Below, piece by piece: positions 23,331-32,736 of a stretch of 64,000 nucleotides of DNA; position 1 is the first letter of the stretch; each line of letters opens with the position of its first letter. The position numbers and the translations under genes were made by a program. A model generated the notes under the pieces. The model did no database searches. It had not been told where the DNA came from and was given only the letters and a program-made list of their open reading frames with translations. Location of the stretch: positions 62,001-126,000 of the forward strand of contig NZ_WMBB01000013.1 of NCBI RefSeq assembly GCF_009708175.1, written 5' to 3'. The DNA is from Nocardia aurantiaca (GTDB taxonomy: Bacteria; Actinomycetota; Actinomycetes; Mycobacteriales; Mycobacteriaceae).

Positions 23331-23885
23331 CTAGGACGGACAGCCGTTGCGGACCGCGGTCAGAGCATCGTTGACCTTGCGGCTCGCGTCGTTCAGCGGC
23401 GCCACGGACGAATTCGTCGTCATCTTGCGCACCTCCGCCGCCAGTCCCCGCGCCGCGGTCACATAGTCGGTGAACTTCTGACCCAGATCCGCCGGCAGGT
23501 CCGCGCCCGAGGCACTCACCTGAGCCTCGACCGTCTTCGCGGCGTCCTCGAGCGCCGTCGCCGCCGCGTCGCGCTTGGCGATCTGGTCGGCCGCGTTCCC
23601 GTCGTGCGCGTCGACGAAATCGTTGTAGCGGTCGACGGCGGTCCCGGTGGTCTTGCGGAACGGACTGCAGTTGTCGGAGGTCGCCTTGGCGATCGCCGCC
23701 GCCGCTTTCGACGAGGCCGCCGCCGCTGAGGACGACGCCGCCTCGGCCCGATACGACGTCACCTGAACCTGATTCGCGGTCGCGGTACCCTCGACCGTGT
23801 TCGCGCACCCGGCCAGTACCAACCCCGCCGCCACGGCCGCGAACGCGCACACCAACCCGAACCCACGCGGGTTCAGCAACTTCAC
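23331..23885 (-). CDS. Predicted lipoprotein, helical, unknown function
   Basis: A 184-residue exported protein. The signal sequence ends in a lipobox (VAAGLVLAGCANTVEGTA), so the Cys should be lipid-modified and the protein anchored outside the membrane. The mature part is Ala-rich and helical (AASSSAAAASSKAAAAIAKA) with two further cysteines (DNCSPF and the final NGCPS), which may pair. The GTG at 23885 has GGGAGG six bases upstream. It sits between the DUF3052 gene and divergent aceE, the place held by Rv2240c in M. tuberculosis; equivalence to that gene is uncertain. Confidence 0.82.
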   Translation of the reverse strand: MKLLNPRGFGLVCAFAAVAAGLVLAGCANTVEGTATANQVQVTSYRAEAASSSAAAASSKAAAAIAKATSDNCSPFRKTTGTAVDRYNDFVDAHDGNAADQIAKRDAAATALEDAAKTVEAQVSASGADLPADLGQKFTDYVTAARGLAAEVRKMTTNSSVAPLNDASRKVNDALTAVRNGCPS

Positions 23886-24087
23886 TTGGTTCCTCCCGAT
23901 CAACCCGGCGGTTCCCTGCGCAACCGTACTGGATTTCCGGCTGACATGATGACCTGGGTCGCATCATCGACAAGGATGTGAGATGCGCCCCAGACCAATC
24001 GTTACGGGTATGCCGCCCACCAGCGGATACCCGGGGTATTGACGCCACACCAGATGTCCCACCCCATGTGTACGAGGAGCAAACGTC

Positions 24088-26967
24088 TTGACCGACTTGA
24101 TGCACCCAACTTCGTCGAATTCCACCAATGGATCGACACGCAAGTCCCCGGCGGGAGGCCGGGTTCGAGTGATTCGCGAGGGGGTGGCGTCATACCTGCC
24201 GGACATCGACCCGGAGGAGACCAGCGAATGGCTCGACTCCTTCGACGAAATGCTCACCCGCGAGGGCCCCGGCCGCGCCCGCTACCTCATGCTGCGCCTG
24301 CTCGAACGCGCCGGTGAGCGCCATGTCGCCATCCCCGCGTTGACCTCCACCGACTATGTCAACACCATCCCCACCGAGAATGAGCCGTGGTTCCCCGGCG
24401 ACGAGGAGGTGGAGCGCCGCTTCCGCGCCTACATCCGGTGGAATGCCGCCATCATGGTGCACCGCGCCCAACGCCCGGGAATCGGTGTGGGCGGCCACAT
24501 TTCGACCTACGCGTCCTCCGCGGCGCTCTACGAGGTCGGTTTCAACCACTTCTTCCGCGGTAAGGACCACCCGGGCGGCGGCGACCAGGTGTTCATTCAG
24601 GGCCACGCCTCTCCCGGCATCTACGCCCGCGCCTTCCTGGAGGGCCGCCTCACCACAGACCAGATGGACGGTTTCCGCCAGGAGTACAGCCACGGCGGGC
24701 CCGGCCGCGGCCTGTCGTCCTACCCGCACCCGCGCCTGATGCCGGACTTCTGGGAATTCCCCACGGTGTCAATGGGTCTGGGCCCGATGAACGCCATCTA
24801 TCAGGCCCGCTTCAACCACTACCTGCACGACCGCGGCATCAAGAACACCGAGGATCAGCACGTGTGGGCCTTCCTCGGCGACGGCGAGATGGACGAGCCG
24901 GAGTCGCGCGGCCTGATCCAGGTGGCCGCCAACGAGGGCCTGGACAACCTGACCTTCGTCATCAACTGCAACCTGCAACGCCTCGACGGCCCGGTCCGCG
25001 GCAACGGCAAGATCATTCAGGAGCTGGAGTCGTTCTTCCGCGGCGCCGGCTGGAATGTCATCAAGGTGGTCTGGGGCCGCGAGTGGGACGCCCTGCTGCA
25101 AGCCGACCGCGACGGCGCCCTGGTGAACCTGATGAACACCACGCCCGACGGCGACTACCAGACCTACAAGGCCAATGACGGCGCCTATGTGCGCGAGCAC
25201 TTCTTCGGCCGCGATCCGCGCACCAAGGAGCTCGTCAAGGGCCTGTCCGATTCCGAGGTCTGGAACCTCAAGCGCGGCGGCCACGACTACCGCAAGATCT
25301 ACGCCGCCTACGCGGCGGCCATGGCGCACAAGGGCCAGCCGACGGTCATTCTCGCCAAGACCATCAAGGGCTACGGCCTGGGCAAGCACTTCGAGGCCCG
25401 CAACGCCACGCACCAGATGAAGAAGATGACCCTCGACGATCTGAAGGCGTTCCGCGACCTGCAGCGCATTCCGATCACCGACGCGGAGCTCGAGGCCAAC
25501 CCCTATCTGCCGCCGTACTACCACCCCGGCCAGGACGCACCGGAGATCCAGTACATGATGGATCGCCGCAGGCAACTGGGCGGCTTCGTCCCCGAGCGCC
25601 GCACGCTGGCAAAGCCTCTGCAACTGCCGGGTGACGAGTCCTACCGTTCGGTCCGCAAGGGTTCGGGCAAACAGCCGGTGGCCACCACCATGGCGTTCGT
25701 GCGCCTGATGAAGGAGCTGTTGCGCGACAAGGAGATCGGCAAGCGCATCGTCCCGATCATCCCCGACGAGGCCCGCACCTTCGGTATGGACTCGTGGTTC
25801 CCCTCCTTGAAGATCTACAACCGCAACGGCCAGTTGTACACCTCGGTCGACGCGGAATTGATGCTTGCCTACAAGGAGTCGAGCGTCGGCCAGATCCTGC
25901 ACGAGGGCATCAACGAGGCCGGTTCCACCGCGAGCTTCACCGCGGTGGGCACCTCCTACGCCACTCACGGCGAGCCGATGATCCCGCTCTACATCTTCTA
26001 TTCGATGTTCGGCTTCCAGCGCACGGGCGATGGCCTGTGGGCGGCGGCGGACCAGATGGCGCGCGGATTCGTACTCGGGGCAACCGCCGGGCGAACCACA
26101 CTGACCGGTGAGGGCCTGCAGCACAATGACGGTCACTCGCTTCTGCTGGCCTCGACCAACCCGGCCTGCGCCGCCTACGACCCGGCCTTCTCCTTCGAGA
26201 TCGCCCACATCGTGCGCGATGGCATGCGCCGCATGTACGGCGGCGGCGTGGCCCAGGGCTACCAGGAGTCGCTGCCCGGCACCGATCCCGAATCCCATTC
26301 GGTGCACCACGAATTCGGCGGCGAGGACATCTTCTACTACATCACCCTCTACAACGAGCCCTACGTGCAGCCGGCCGAGCCGGAGAATCTGGATGTGGCG
26401 GGCCTGCTCAAGGGCATCTACCTCTACCGGCCCGCCGGCGCCGGCGAGCTGCGCGCCAACATCCTGGTCGCGGGCGTCACCATGCCCGACGGTCTGCGCG
26501 CGCAGGAGATGCTGGCGCAGGAGTGGGGTGTGCAGGCGGATGTGTACTCGGTGACCTCATGGGGTGAGCTCCGCAAGGAGGCCCTGGCCAAGGAGATCGC
26601 CAAACTCCGTCACCCCGACCAGGATCCGGGCCTGCCCTACATCACCGAGGTGCTCTCCGAGGCCCAAGGCCCGTTCGTCGCCGCCTCCGACTGGGTGCGT
26701 GCGGTGCCGGACCAGATCCGCCAGTGGGTGCCGGGCGAGTACATCACGCTGGGCACCGACGGTTTCGGTTTCTCCGACACCCGCCCGGCCGCGCGCCGCG
26801 TGTTCAATGTGGATGCCGCGTCCATCGTGGTCGCCGCGCTGCAGGGTCTCGCTGCTCAGGGCCGGATCGCACCCGCCACGGTGGCCGAGGCGGCGAGCCG
26901 CTACGCCATCGACGACGTGAACGCCGCGCCGAAGGCGGCACCCGGTACCGAAGGCGGCGACGCATAA
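24088..26967 (+). CDS. aceE: Pyruvate dehydrogenase E1 component, homodimeric type
   Basis: A 959-residue thiamine diphosphate enzyme that decarboxylates pyruvate and passes the acetyl group to the lipoyl E2, feeding acetyl-CoA to the TCA cycle and lipid synthesis. The ThDP/Mg motif begins GDGEMDEPESRGLIQVAANE and ends with NLTFVINCNLQ. HVWAFLGDG, TIKGYGLGKHFEARNATHQM and EGLQHNDGHSLL are typical of the AceE family. The TTG at 24088 has GAGGAG eight bases upstream. It is slightly longer than mycobacterial AceE (about 900). Followed 15 bases later by mabR, as in Rv2241-Rv2242. Confidence 0.97.
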   Translation: MTDLMHPTSSNSTNGSTRKSPAGGRVRVIREGVASYLPDIDPEETSEWLDSFDEMLTREGPGRARYLMLRLLERAGERHVAIPALTSTDYVNTIPTENEPWFPGDEEVERRFRAYIRWNAAIMVHRAQRPGIGVGGHISTYASSAALYEVGFNHFFRGKDHPGGGDQVFIQGHASPGIYARAFLEGRLTTDQMDGFRQEYSHGGPGRGLSSYPHPRLMPDFWEFPTVSMGLGPMNAIYQARFNHYLHDRGIKNTEDQHVWAFLGDGEMDEPESRGLIQVAANEGLDNLTFVINCNLQRLDGPVRGNGKIIQELESFFRGAGWNVIKVVWGREWDALLQADRDGALVNLMNTTPDGDYQTYKANDGAYVREHFFGRDPRTKELVKGLSDSEVWNLKRGGHDYRKIYAAYAAAMAHKGQPTVILAKTIKGYGLGKHFEARNATHQMKKMTLDDLKAFRDLQRIPITDAELEANPYLPPYYHPGQDAPEIQYMMDRRRQLGGFVPERRTLAKPLQLPGDESYRSVRKGSGKQPVATTMAFVRLMKELLRDKEIGKRIVPIIPDEARTFGMDSWFPSLKIYNRNGQLYTSVDAELMLAYKESSVGQILHEGINEAGSTASFTAVGTSYATHGEPMIPLYIFYSMFGFQRTGDGLWAAADQMARGFVLGATAGRTTLTGEGLQHNDGHSLLLASTNPACAAYDPAFSFEIAHIVRDGMRRMYGGGVAQGYQESLPGTDPESHSVHHEFGGEDIFYYITLYNEPYVQPAEPENLDVAGLLKGIYLYRPAGAGELRANILVAGVTMPDGLRAQEMLAQEWGVQADVYSVTSWGELRKEALAKEIAKLRHPDQDPGLPYITEVLSEAQGPFVAASDWVRAVPDQIRQWVPGEYITLGTDGFGFSDTRPAARRVFNVDAASIVVAALQGLAAQGRIAPATVAEAASRYAIDDVNAAPKAAPGTEGGDA

Positions 26968-26982
26968 CCGAACATAAACACC

Positions 26983-28314
26983 GTGGAACGTAAACCGCCG
27001 AGGCCGCGCCGGATCAATGAGGAGGGCACCTCCTCTCATGAGGTCTACCTCCCGACCGGCGCACTCTCCCCGAATCGGCAGACGCGCGACCCGCTTCCGG
27101 ACACGCTCCTGAAACGGGTCAAGCAGTTCTCCGGTCGCCTGTCCACCGAGGCCGTGGCCTCGATGCAGGATCGGTTGCCGTTCTTCACCAATCTGGATGC
27201 CGCCCAGCGGGCCGGTGTCCAGATGCTGGTGCAGACGGCGGTGGTGAACTTCCTGGAGTGGCTGCAGGACCCGGAGTCGGATATCCGGTTCAGTCTCGAT
27301 GCCTTCCAAGTGATTCCGGACGATCTGGCGCGGCGGCTGACGCTGCGCCAGACCGTCGACATGGTCCGGGTGGCCATGGAGTTCTTCGAGCAGTGGCTGC
27401 CGGCCTTGGCGCGCAACGACCGTCAGCTGGTGGCGCTCACCGAGGCGGTGCTGCGTTACGGGCGGGAGCTCGGTTTCGCCGCCGCGTCGGTGTACGCCTC
27501 GGCCGCCGAGTCCCGCGGCGCGTGGGACACCCGATTGGAGGCCCTGGTCGTCGACGCTGTGGTGCGCGGTGACACCGGCCCCGAAATGCTCTCGCGGGCG
27601 GCCACTCTCAATTGGGACGCCACCGCGCCCGCCACGGTCCTGGTGGGCACGCCCCCCAAGGATCAGGTGGCCGTTGTCAGTTCCGTACATACGGTGGCCG
27701 CCCGGCACGGCCGCAACGCGCTGGCCGTGGTGCAGGGTTCGCGGCTGGTAATGGTAGTCAGCGGACATCTCGGGGACCCGATGTACCCGTCCCCATTCCT
27801 CGCGGACCTACTCGCGGAGGCCTTCTCCGAGAGCCCGGTGGTGATCGGCCCGACCATGCGAACCCTGTCCGCGGCGCACCTCAGCGCGGTGGAGGCGATG
27901 GCCGGCATGGAGGCGGTGGTGGGCTGGCGGGGTGCGCCGCGCCCGGTGCACGCCTCCGAACTGTTGCCCGAACGCGCCCTGCTCGGCGACCGTGCGGCCG
28001 TGGACGCCCTGAACGAGCATCTCGTGCTACCGTTGGCCGCCGCCAGCGCCGATCTTTCGGACACGCTGGACGCGTATCTGGATTGCGGTGGAGCCGTCGA
28101 GACCTGCGCCCGCCAGCTGTTCGTTCATCCAAATACTGTGCGCTATCGCCTGAAGCGGATCGCCGACATCACGGGACGTGATCCGATGAATCCGCGCGAT
28201 GCCTATGTGTTACGCATCGCTGCCACAGTAGGCAGGCTGACACGAACTCGTAACGAATCACCCACTCCTGCCACTGATATGACTCCCGTCACAGACCCGA
28301 AGGATGGGCTGTAA
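26983..28314 (+). CDS. mabR: PucR/CdaR-type regulator of FAS-II genes (MabR/FasR)
   Basis: A 443-residue regulator homologous to M. tuberculosis Rv2242 (MabR) and Streptomyces FasR, which control the fatty acid synthesis operon directly downstream. The C-terminal PucR-type helix-turn-helix reads CARQLFVHPNTVRYRLKRIA, preceded by LPLAAASADLSDTLDAYLD. The central part is a GGDEF-like or sensor domain without catalytic motifs. A GTG start lies at 26983, 15 bases after aceE, so it is probably co-transcribed with it. A TTTTGT-N9-ACAAAA box between it and fabD is its likely operator. Acyl-CoA is the known ligand class for the family. Confidence 0.92.
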   Translation: MERKPPRPRRINEEGTSSHEVYLPTGALSPNRQTRDPLPDTLLKRVKQFSGRLSTEAVASMQDRLPFFTNLDAAQRAGVQMLVQTAVVNFLEWLQDPESDIRFSLDAFQVIPDDLARRLTLRQTVDMVRVAMEFFEQWLPALARNDRQLVALTEAVLRYGRELGFAAASVYASAAESRGAWDTRLEALVVDAVVRGDTGPEMLSRAATLNWDATAPATVLVGTPPKDQVAVVSSVHTVAARHGRNALAVVQGSRLVMVVSGHLGDPMYPSPFLADLLAEAFSESPVVIGPTMRTLSAAHLSAVEAMAGMEAVVGWRGAPRPVHASELLPERALLGDRAAVDALNEHLVLPLAAASADLSDTLDAYLDCGGAVETCARQLFVHPNTVRYRLKRIADITGRDPMNPRDAYVLRIAATVGRLTRTRNESPTPATDMTPVTDPKDGL

Positions 28315-28355
28315 CGAGATTCGAGGATCGGGCGATCGGGTCACCCCACTTGGCC

Positions 28356-28376
28356 TTTTGTGGACTCCTCACAAAA
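28356..28376. promoter_or_regulatory. MabR-type operator upstream of fabD
   Basis: TTTTGTG (28356-28362), seven bases, CACAAAA (28370-28376). It can also be written TTTTGT-N9-ACAAAA, which is the inverted repeat I recall as reported for the mycobacterial FAS-II promoter bound by MabR. It lies 65 bases upstream of the fabD start. Confidence 0.8.
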
Positions 28377-28441
28377 CTGCCAAGCAAGCTTCATTCGCGC
28401 CGACATCTCGTGAGAGCGTGCTCACAGTGTTTTCTTGACTC

Positions 28442-29356
28442 GTGATCGCATTGCTCGCCCCTGGACAGGGCTCTCAGACACCCGGCATGCTCACCCCTTG
28501 GCTCGAACTCCCCGGCGCCGCGGACCGCGTCGCGCTGTGGTCGAAGGCCTCGGGGCTGGACCTGCTGCGGTTGGGCACGACTGCGACCGCCGATGAAATC
28601 GTCGACACGGCTGTCACCCAGCCGCTCGTCGTCGCGGCTGCCCTCTTGGCTTTCGCGGAAATCCCGCAGGGATCGCTTCCCGCGGATACCATCGTCGCCG
28701 GACACTCGGTCGGCGAATTCGCCGCCGCTGCCGTCGCCGGAGTCATCTCCGCCGATGACGCGGTGGCCCTGGCCGCCATCCGCGGAGCGGAAATGGCCAA
28801 AGCTTGCGCACTCGAGCCGACCGGTATGTCCGCGGTGCTCGGTGGTGACGAAGCGGAGGTGCTCGCTCGTCTCGAGGAACTCGGCCTGATTCCGGCCAAC
28901 CGCAATGCGGTGGGTCAGATCGTGGCAGCGGGTAAGCTCGAGGCGCTCGAAGCCCTTGCCGCGAACCCGCCCGAAAAGGCCCGCGTCCGCGCACTGCCGG
29001 TCGCGGGCGCCTTCCACACCGCGTTCATGGCACCCGCCCAGGACGCGGTAGCGGAGGCTATCGCCAAAATCGCTCCCGGTGAGCCGGCCCGGAGCCTGCT
29101 GTCGAACTTCGACGGCCAGCCGGTCAGCTCCGGCCAGGATGCGATCGACAAGCTCGCTGCCCAGGTCACGCGCCCCGTGCGCTGGGACCTGTGCACCGAA
29201 ACGATCCGTGCGGCAGGGGTTTCCGCGGTGGCAGAGTTGCCGCCGGCGGGCACCCTGGTCGGCATCGCCAAGCGGGAGCTCAAGGGCACCCCGAACCTGG
29301 CGCTGAAGACCCCCGCGGACCTCCCCGCGCTCGCCGAACTCACCGCGGCAAGCTAG
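28442..29356 (+). CDS. fabD: Malonyl-CoA:ACP transacylase
   Basis: A 304-residue acyltransferase that moves malonyl groups from CoA to AcpM for FAS-II elongation in mycolic acid precursor synthesis. The N-terminal LLAPGQGSQTPGMLTPWLEL and the nucleophile motif IVAGHSVGEFAAAAVAG (Ser89) are intact. The catalytic His is in VAGAFHTAFMAPAQ. The GTG at 28442 has no clear ribosome site. First gene of the fabD-acpM-kasA-accD6 operon, downstream of the MabR box. Same order as Rv2243 in M. tuberculosis. Confidence 0.97.
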   Translation: MIALLAPGQGSQTPGMLTPWLELPGAADRVALWSKASGLDLLRLGTTATADEIVDTAVTQPLVVAAALLAFAEIPQGSLPADTIVAGHSVGEFAAAAVAGVISADDAVALAAIRGAEMAKACALEPTGMSAVLGGDEAEVLARLEELGLIPANRNAVGQIVAAGKLEALEALAANPPEKARVRALPVAGAFHTAFMAPAQDAVAEAIAKIAPGEPARSLLSNFDGQPVSSGQDAIDKLAAQVTRPVRWDLCTETIRAAGVSAVAELPPAGTLVGIAKRELKGTPNLALKTPADLPALAELTAAS

Positions 29357-29455
29357 CTTGACTCGCGGCCCGCTCCCATCAACGGCGATGGAGCAATCGG
29401 GTCGCAAACACAAGAAACCCAACCCCTCACAGGAAACAAGAAGGGAGCCACCACA

Positions 29456-29761
29456 GTGGCCGCTCTGACCCAGGAACAGATCGTCGAAGAGCTCGGCAAG
29501 ATCATCGAAGAGGTGACCGGTATCGAGCCCTCCGAGGTGACAATCGAGAAGTCCTTCGTCGACGACCTGGACATCGACTCGCTGTCGATGGTCGAGATCG
29601 CCGTCCAGACCGAGGACAAGTACGGCGTCAAGATCCCCGATGAGGACCTGGCGAGCCTGAAGACCGTTGGCGACGCGGTGGCGTACATCCAGAAGCTCGA
29701 GGCCGAGAACTCCGACGCGGCCGCTGAGCTGAAGGCCAAGTTCGGCGCCGAGGGCGAGTAG
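29456..29761 (+). CDS. acpM: Meromycolate-type acyl carrier protein
   Basis: A 101-residue acidic four-helix carrier. The phosphopantetheine site is Ser42 in VDDLDIDSLSMVEIAVQTED. An extended C-terminal tail (AENSDAAAELKAKFGAEGE) beyond the usual 77-residue ACP core is the AcpM signature of mycolata. The GTG at 29456 follows AAGGGAG at a good distance. It lies 99 bases after fabD and 11 bases before kasA. It shuttles growing chains between FAS-II enzymes in the cytosol. Confidence 0.97.
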   Translation: MAALTQEQIVEELGKIIEEVTGIEPSEVTIEKSFVDDLDIDSLSMVEIAVQTEDKYGVKIPDEDLASLKTVGDAVAYIQKLEAENSDAAAELKAKFGAEGE

Positions 29762-29772
29762 GAACCGACACC

Positions 29773-31023
29773 GTGACCACTCCTTCCACCTTGAACGGGA
29801 ACTTTCCCAACGTCGTCGTAACGAGCATGGCGGCGACCACGTCGATCGCCGGTGACGTCGATGCGACGTGGAAGGGCCTCCTCAATGGCGAGAGCGGCAT
29901 CGACACGCTCGGGGACGACTTCATTGCGGAGTACGACCTTCCGGTTCGAATCGGCGGCCATCTGAAGGTGTCGCCGGACACGCTGCTCGACCGGGTCGAG
30001 ATCCGTCGCATGGCGTATGTCGAGCGACTGGCGACCGTGCTCGGTCGCGAGGTGTGGAAGAACGCCGGTTCTCCCGAGGTCGACCCGCTGCGGCTGGGCG
30101 TGTCCATCGGCACCGGTCTCGGCGGCGGCGATGCGCTGATCGATTCGGTCGACAAGCTGAAGAACGGTGGCTACCGCAAGGTTTCGCCGCTGGCCGTTCA
30201 GATGGTCATGCCGAATGGTCCGTCCGCCGTGGTCGGTCTCGAGCTCAAGGCCCGCGCGGGAGTGGTCACTCCGGTCTCGGCGTGCTCGTCAGGTTCGGAG
30301 GCCATCGCCAACGCGTGGCGAATGATCGTCATGGGTGACGCCGACATGATCGTCACCGGCGGCGTCGAGGGATTCATCGACTCGATTCCGATCGCCGCGT
30401 TCTCCATGATGCGGGCCATGTCGACCCGCAACGACGATCCGAAGGGCGCCTCGCGCCCGTTCGACAAGGATCGCGACGGCTTCGTCTTCGGCGAAGCGGG
30501 CGCGCTCATGGTCATCGAGACCGAGGAGCACGCCAAGGCGCGTGGCGCCACCATCCACGCCCGTCTCATGGGCGCGGGAATTACCTCCGACGGATACCAT
30601 CTGGTGGCTCCCGATCCGGAGGGCACCGGTGCGGCTCGCGCCATGGAGCGCGCGATCCAGACCGCGGGTCTGTCCGCCCAGGACATCACCCACGTCAACG
30701 CCCACGCGACCGCCACCCCCGTGGGTGACACCGCGGAGGCCAACGCGATTCACAAGGCAGGCGTCAAGCATGCCTCGGTGTACGCGCCCAAGTCGGCCCT
30801 GGGGCATTCGATCGGCGCCGTCGGCGCCCTCGAGTCGATTCTCACGGTGCTCAGCATCCGGGACGGCATCGTCCCGCCGACGCTGAACCTCGACAACCAG
30901 GATCCGGCGATCGACCTGGATGTGGTGCACGGCGAGGCTCGCCGTCAGGACATCGAGTACGCGATCAACAACTCCTTCGGTTTCGGTGGGCACAATGTCG
31001 CGCTCGCCTTCGGCCGGTACTGA
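29773..31023 (+). CDS. kasA: Beta-ketoacyl-ACP synthase (KasA/FabF type)
   Basis: A 416-residue condensing enzyme that extends acyl-AcpM with malonyl-AcpM. The triad is intact: Cys171 in VTPVSACSSGSEAIANA, His311 in VNAHATATPVGDT and His345 in SALGHSIGAVGALE, the same residue numbers as M. tuberculosis KasA. The GTG at 29773 starts 11 bases after acpM. In M. tuberculosis a second gene, kasB, follows; here accD6 comes next, so only one KAS is encoded in this operon. Shorter mycolates in Nocardia would fit this (inference). Confidence 0.96.
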   Translation: MTTPSTLNGNFPNVVVTSMAATTSIAGDVDATWKGLLNGESGIDTLGDDFIAEYDLPVRIGGHLKVSPDTLLDRVEIRRMAYVERLATVLGREVWKNAGSPEVDPLRLGVSIGTGLGGGDALIDSVDKLKNGGYRKVSPLAVQMVMPNGPSAVVGLELKARAGVVTPVSACSSGSEAIANAWRMIVMGDADMIVTGGVEGFIDSIPIAAFSMMRAMSTRNDDPKGASRPFDKDRDGFVFGEAGALMVIETEEHAKARGATIHARLMGAGITSDGYHLVAPDPEGTGAARAMERAIQTAGLSAQDITHVNAHATATPVGDTAEANAIHKAGVKHASVYAPKSALGHSIGAVGALESILTVLSIRDGIVPPTLNLDNQDPAIDLDVVHGEARRQDIEYAINNSFGFGGHNVALAFGRY

Positions 31024-31206
31024 CACGGATTCGTCCCGGTAAACCGGAAATCCGGACCAGCTTTACCGGTCAGTAAGACAAGCGGTCCCGGCAGGGTCTG
31101 GGAGGGAGAGCCCGCACCCTTGGGTTCTCTCGAGAGAAGCCCTGCCGGGACTTCGACATTCGCAGCCGCTCTCAGCGACCGCACTTCCCTTTGAGGAGAG
31201 TTTGCG

Positions 31207-32637
31207 ATGACCATCATGGCTCCCGCGCATGCGGACACCACGACCGATCCCCGTGACCCGCTGGGTCGGTTGCAGCGCTTCTTCGATCCCGGAACCGTTC
31301 TCCCGCTCCACCCCCGCGACAAGTCCGGTGTGCTCGCCGCCATTGGTGAGGTCGACGGCGTCCGCACCGTCGCCTACTGCTCCGATGCCACCGTGATGGG
31401 CGGCGCCATGGGCGTCGAGGGTTGCAAGCACATCGTCGACGCCATTGATACGGCGATCGATTCGAAAGTTCCCGTTGTGGGCCTGTGGCATTCGGGCGGC
31501 GCCCGCCTCGCTGAAGGTGTGGAGGCGCTGCACGCGGTCGGTCTGGTCTTCGAGGCCATGGTCCGCGCGTCCGGCCAGGTCCCCCAGATTTCGGTGGTGC
31601 TCGGCTTCGCCGCCGGCGGCGCCGCCTACGGTCCCGCGCTGACCGACATCGTCATCATGGCGCCGGAAGGCCGCGTCTTCGTGACCGGCCCGGACATCGT
31701 GAAGACGGTGACCGGCGAGAGCGTCGACATGGCGACCCTGGGTGGCCCGATCACCCACGGCAAGAAGTCCGGCGTCTGCCACATCGTGGCCGACGACGAG
31801 TCCGACGCCCTGCACCGCGCCCGGCGCCTGGTCTCGATGTTCGCCGAGCAGGGCGAATTCGACCTGGCCGCCGCCGAACACGGCGATGTGGACCTCAAGG
31901 CCATGATGCCGGAGTCGGCCAAGCGCGCCTACGACGTCAAGCCGATCATCAACGAGCTGCTCGACAACGTCGACGGCGAAAGCACTTTCGAGGAACTGCA
32001 GGGCGGCTACGCCCGCTCCATGGTGGTCGGCCTGGGCCGGCTCGGCGGCCGCACCGTCGGCGTCCTGGCCAACAACCCGATCCGCCTGGGCGGCTGCCTC
32101 AATTCCGAAAGCGCCGAGAAGGCTTCGCGTTTCGTGCGCCTGTGCAACGCCTTCGGCATCCCGTTGATCGTCGTCACCGATGTGCCGGGCTACCTGCCGG
32201 GCGTCTCCCAGGAGTTCGAGGGCGTGGTGCGTCGCGGCGCCAAGCTGCTGCACGCCTTCGCCGAGGCCCGCGTCCCGCGCGTCACCCTGGTCACCCGCAA
32301 GATCTACGGCGGCGCCTACATCGCGATGAACGCCCGCTCGCTGGGCGCTACCGCCGTGTACGCCTGGCCGGGTTCCGAGGTCGCCGTCATGGGCGCCAAG
32401 GCCGCGGTCGGCATCCTGCACAAGAAGGCTCTCGCGGCCGCTCCGGAGGAGGAGCGCGAGGCCCTGCTCGAGCGCCTCACCGAGGAGCATGAGCGCATTG
32501 CGGGCGGTGTCGGCCGGGCCATCTCCATCGGCGTCGTCGACGAGGTCATCGATCCCGCCAAGACCCGCTCCACCATTGCCGCCGCCCTGGCTGCCGCCCC
32601 GGCGCGGGCTCAGCACAACAAGAACATTCCGCTGTAA
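31207..32637 (+). CDS. accD6: Acyl-CoA carboxylase carboxyltransferase subunit AccD6
   Basis: A 476-residue beta subunit that transfers CO2 from biotin to acetyl-CoA (and propionyl-CoA), making malonyl-CoA for FAS-II. Crotonase-fold oxyanion segments are visible: VGLWHSGGARLAEGVEALHA, then VLGFAAGGAAYGPALTDIVI in the N half, and IVVTDVPGYLPGVSQEFEGV and RKIYGGAYIAMNARSLGA in the C half. AGGAG lies just upstream of the ATG at 31207. It closes the fabD operon and is followed by a strong terminator. Its alpha (biotin) subunit is encoded elsewhere. Confidence 0.96.
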   Translation: MTIMAPAHADTTTDPRDPLGRLQRFFDPGTVLPLHPRDKSGVLAAIGEVDGVRTVAYCSDATVMGGAMGVEGCKHIVDAIDTAIDSKVPVVGLWHSGGARLAEGVEALHAVGLVFEAMVRASGQVPQISVVLGFAAGGAAYGPALTDIVIMAPEGRVFVTGPDIVKTVTGESVDMATLGGPITHGKKSGVCHIVADDESDALHRARRLVSMFAEQGEFDLAAAEHGDVDLKAMMPESAKRAYDVKPIINELLDNVDGESTFEELQGGYARSMVVGLGRLGGRTVGVLANNPIRLGGCLNSESAEKASRFVRLCNAFGIPLIVVTDVPGYLPGVSQEFEGVVRRGAKLLHAFAEARVPRVTLVTRKIYGGAYIAMNARSLGATAVYAWPGSEVAVMGAKAAVGILHKKALAAAPEEEREALLERLTEEHERIAGGVGRAISIGVVDEVIDPAKTRSTIAAALAAAPARAQHNKNIPL

Positions 32638-32659
32638 TCGGTTACACGGCAACGCAATA

Positions 32660-32691
32660 GCGGGCGGTCTCTCCGGAGACCGCCCGCTTTT
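32660..32691 (+). terminator. Terminator of the fabD-accD6 operon
   Basis: A perfect 12-bp hairpin (32660-32671 and 32676-32687) with a four-base loop, followed directly by TTTT. A classical intrinsic terminator 22 bases after accD6. Confidence 0.9.
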
Positions 32692-32736
32692 CGTTGGTGC
32701 CGACCGCTTTCGCAGGCCGCGGTCAGGCCGGATGAT

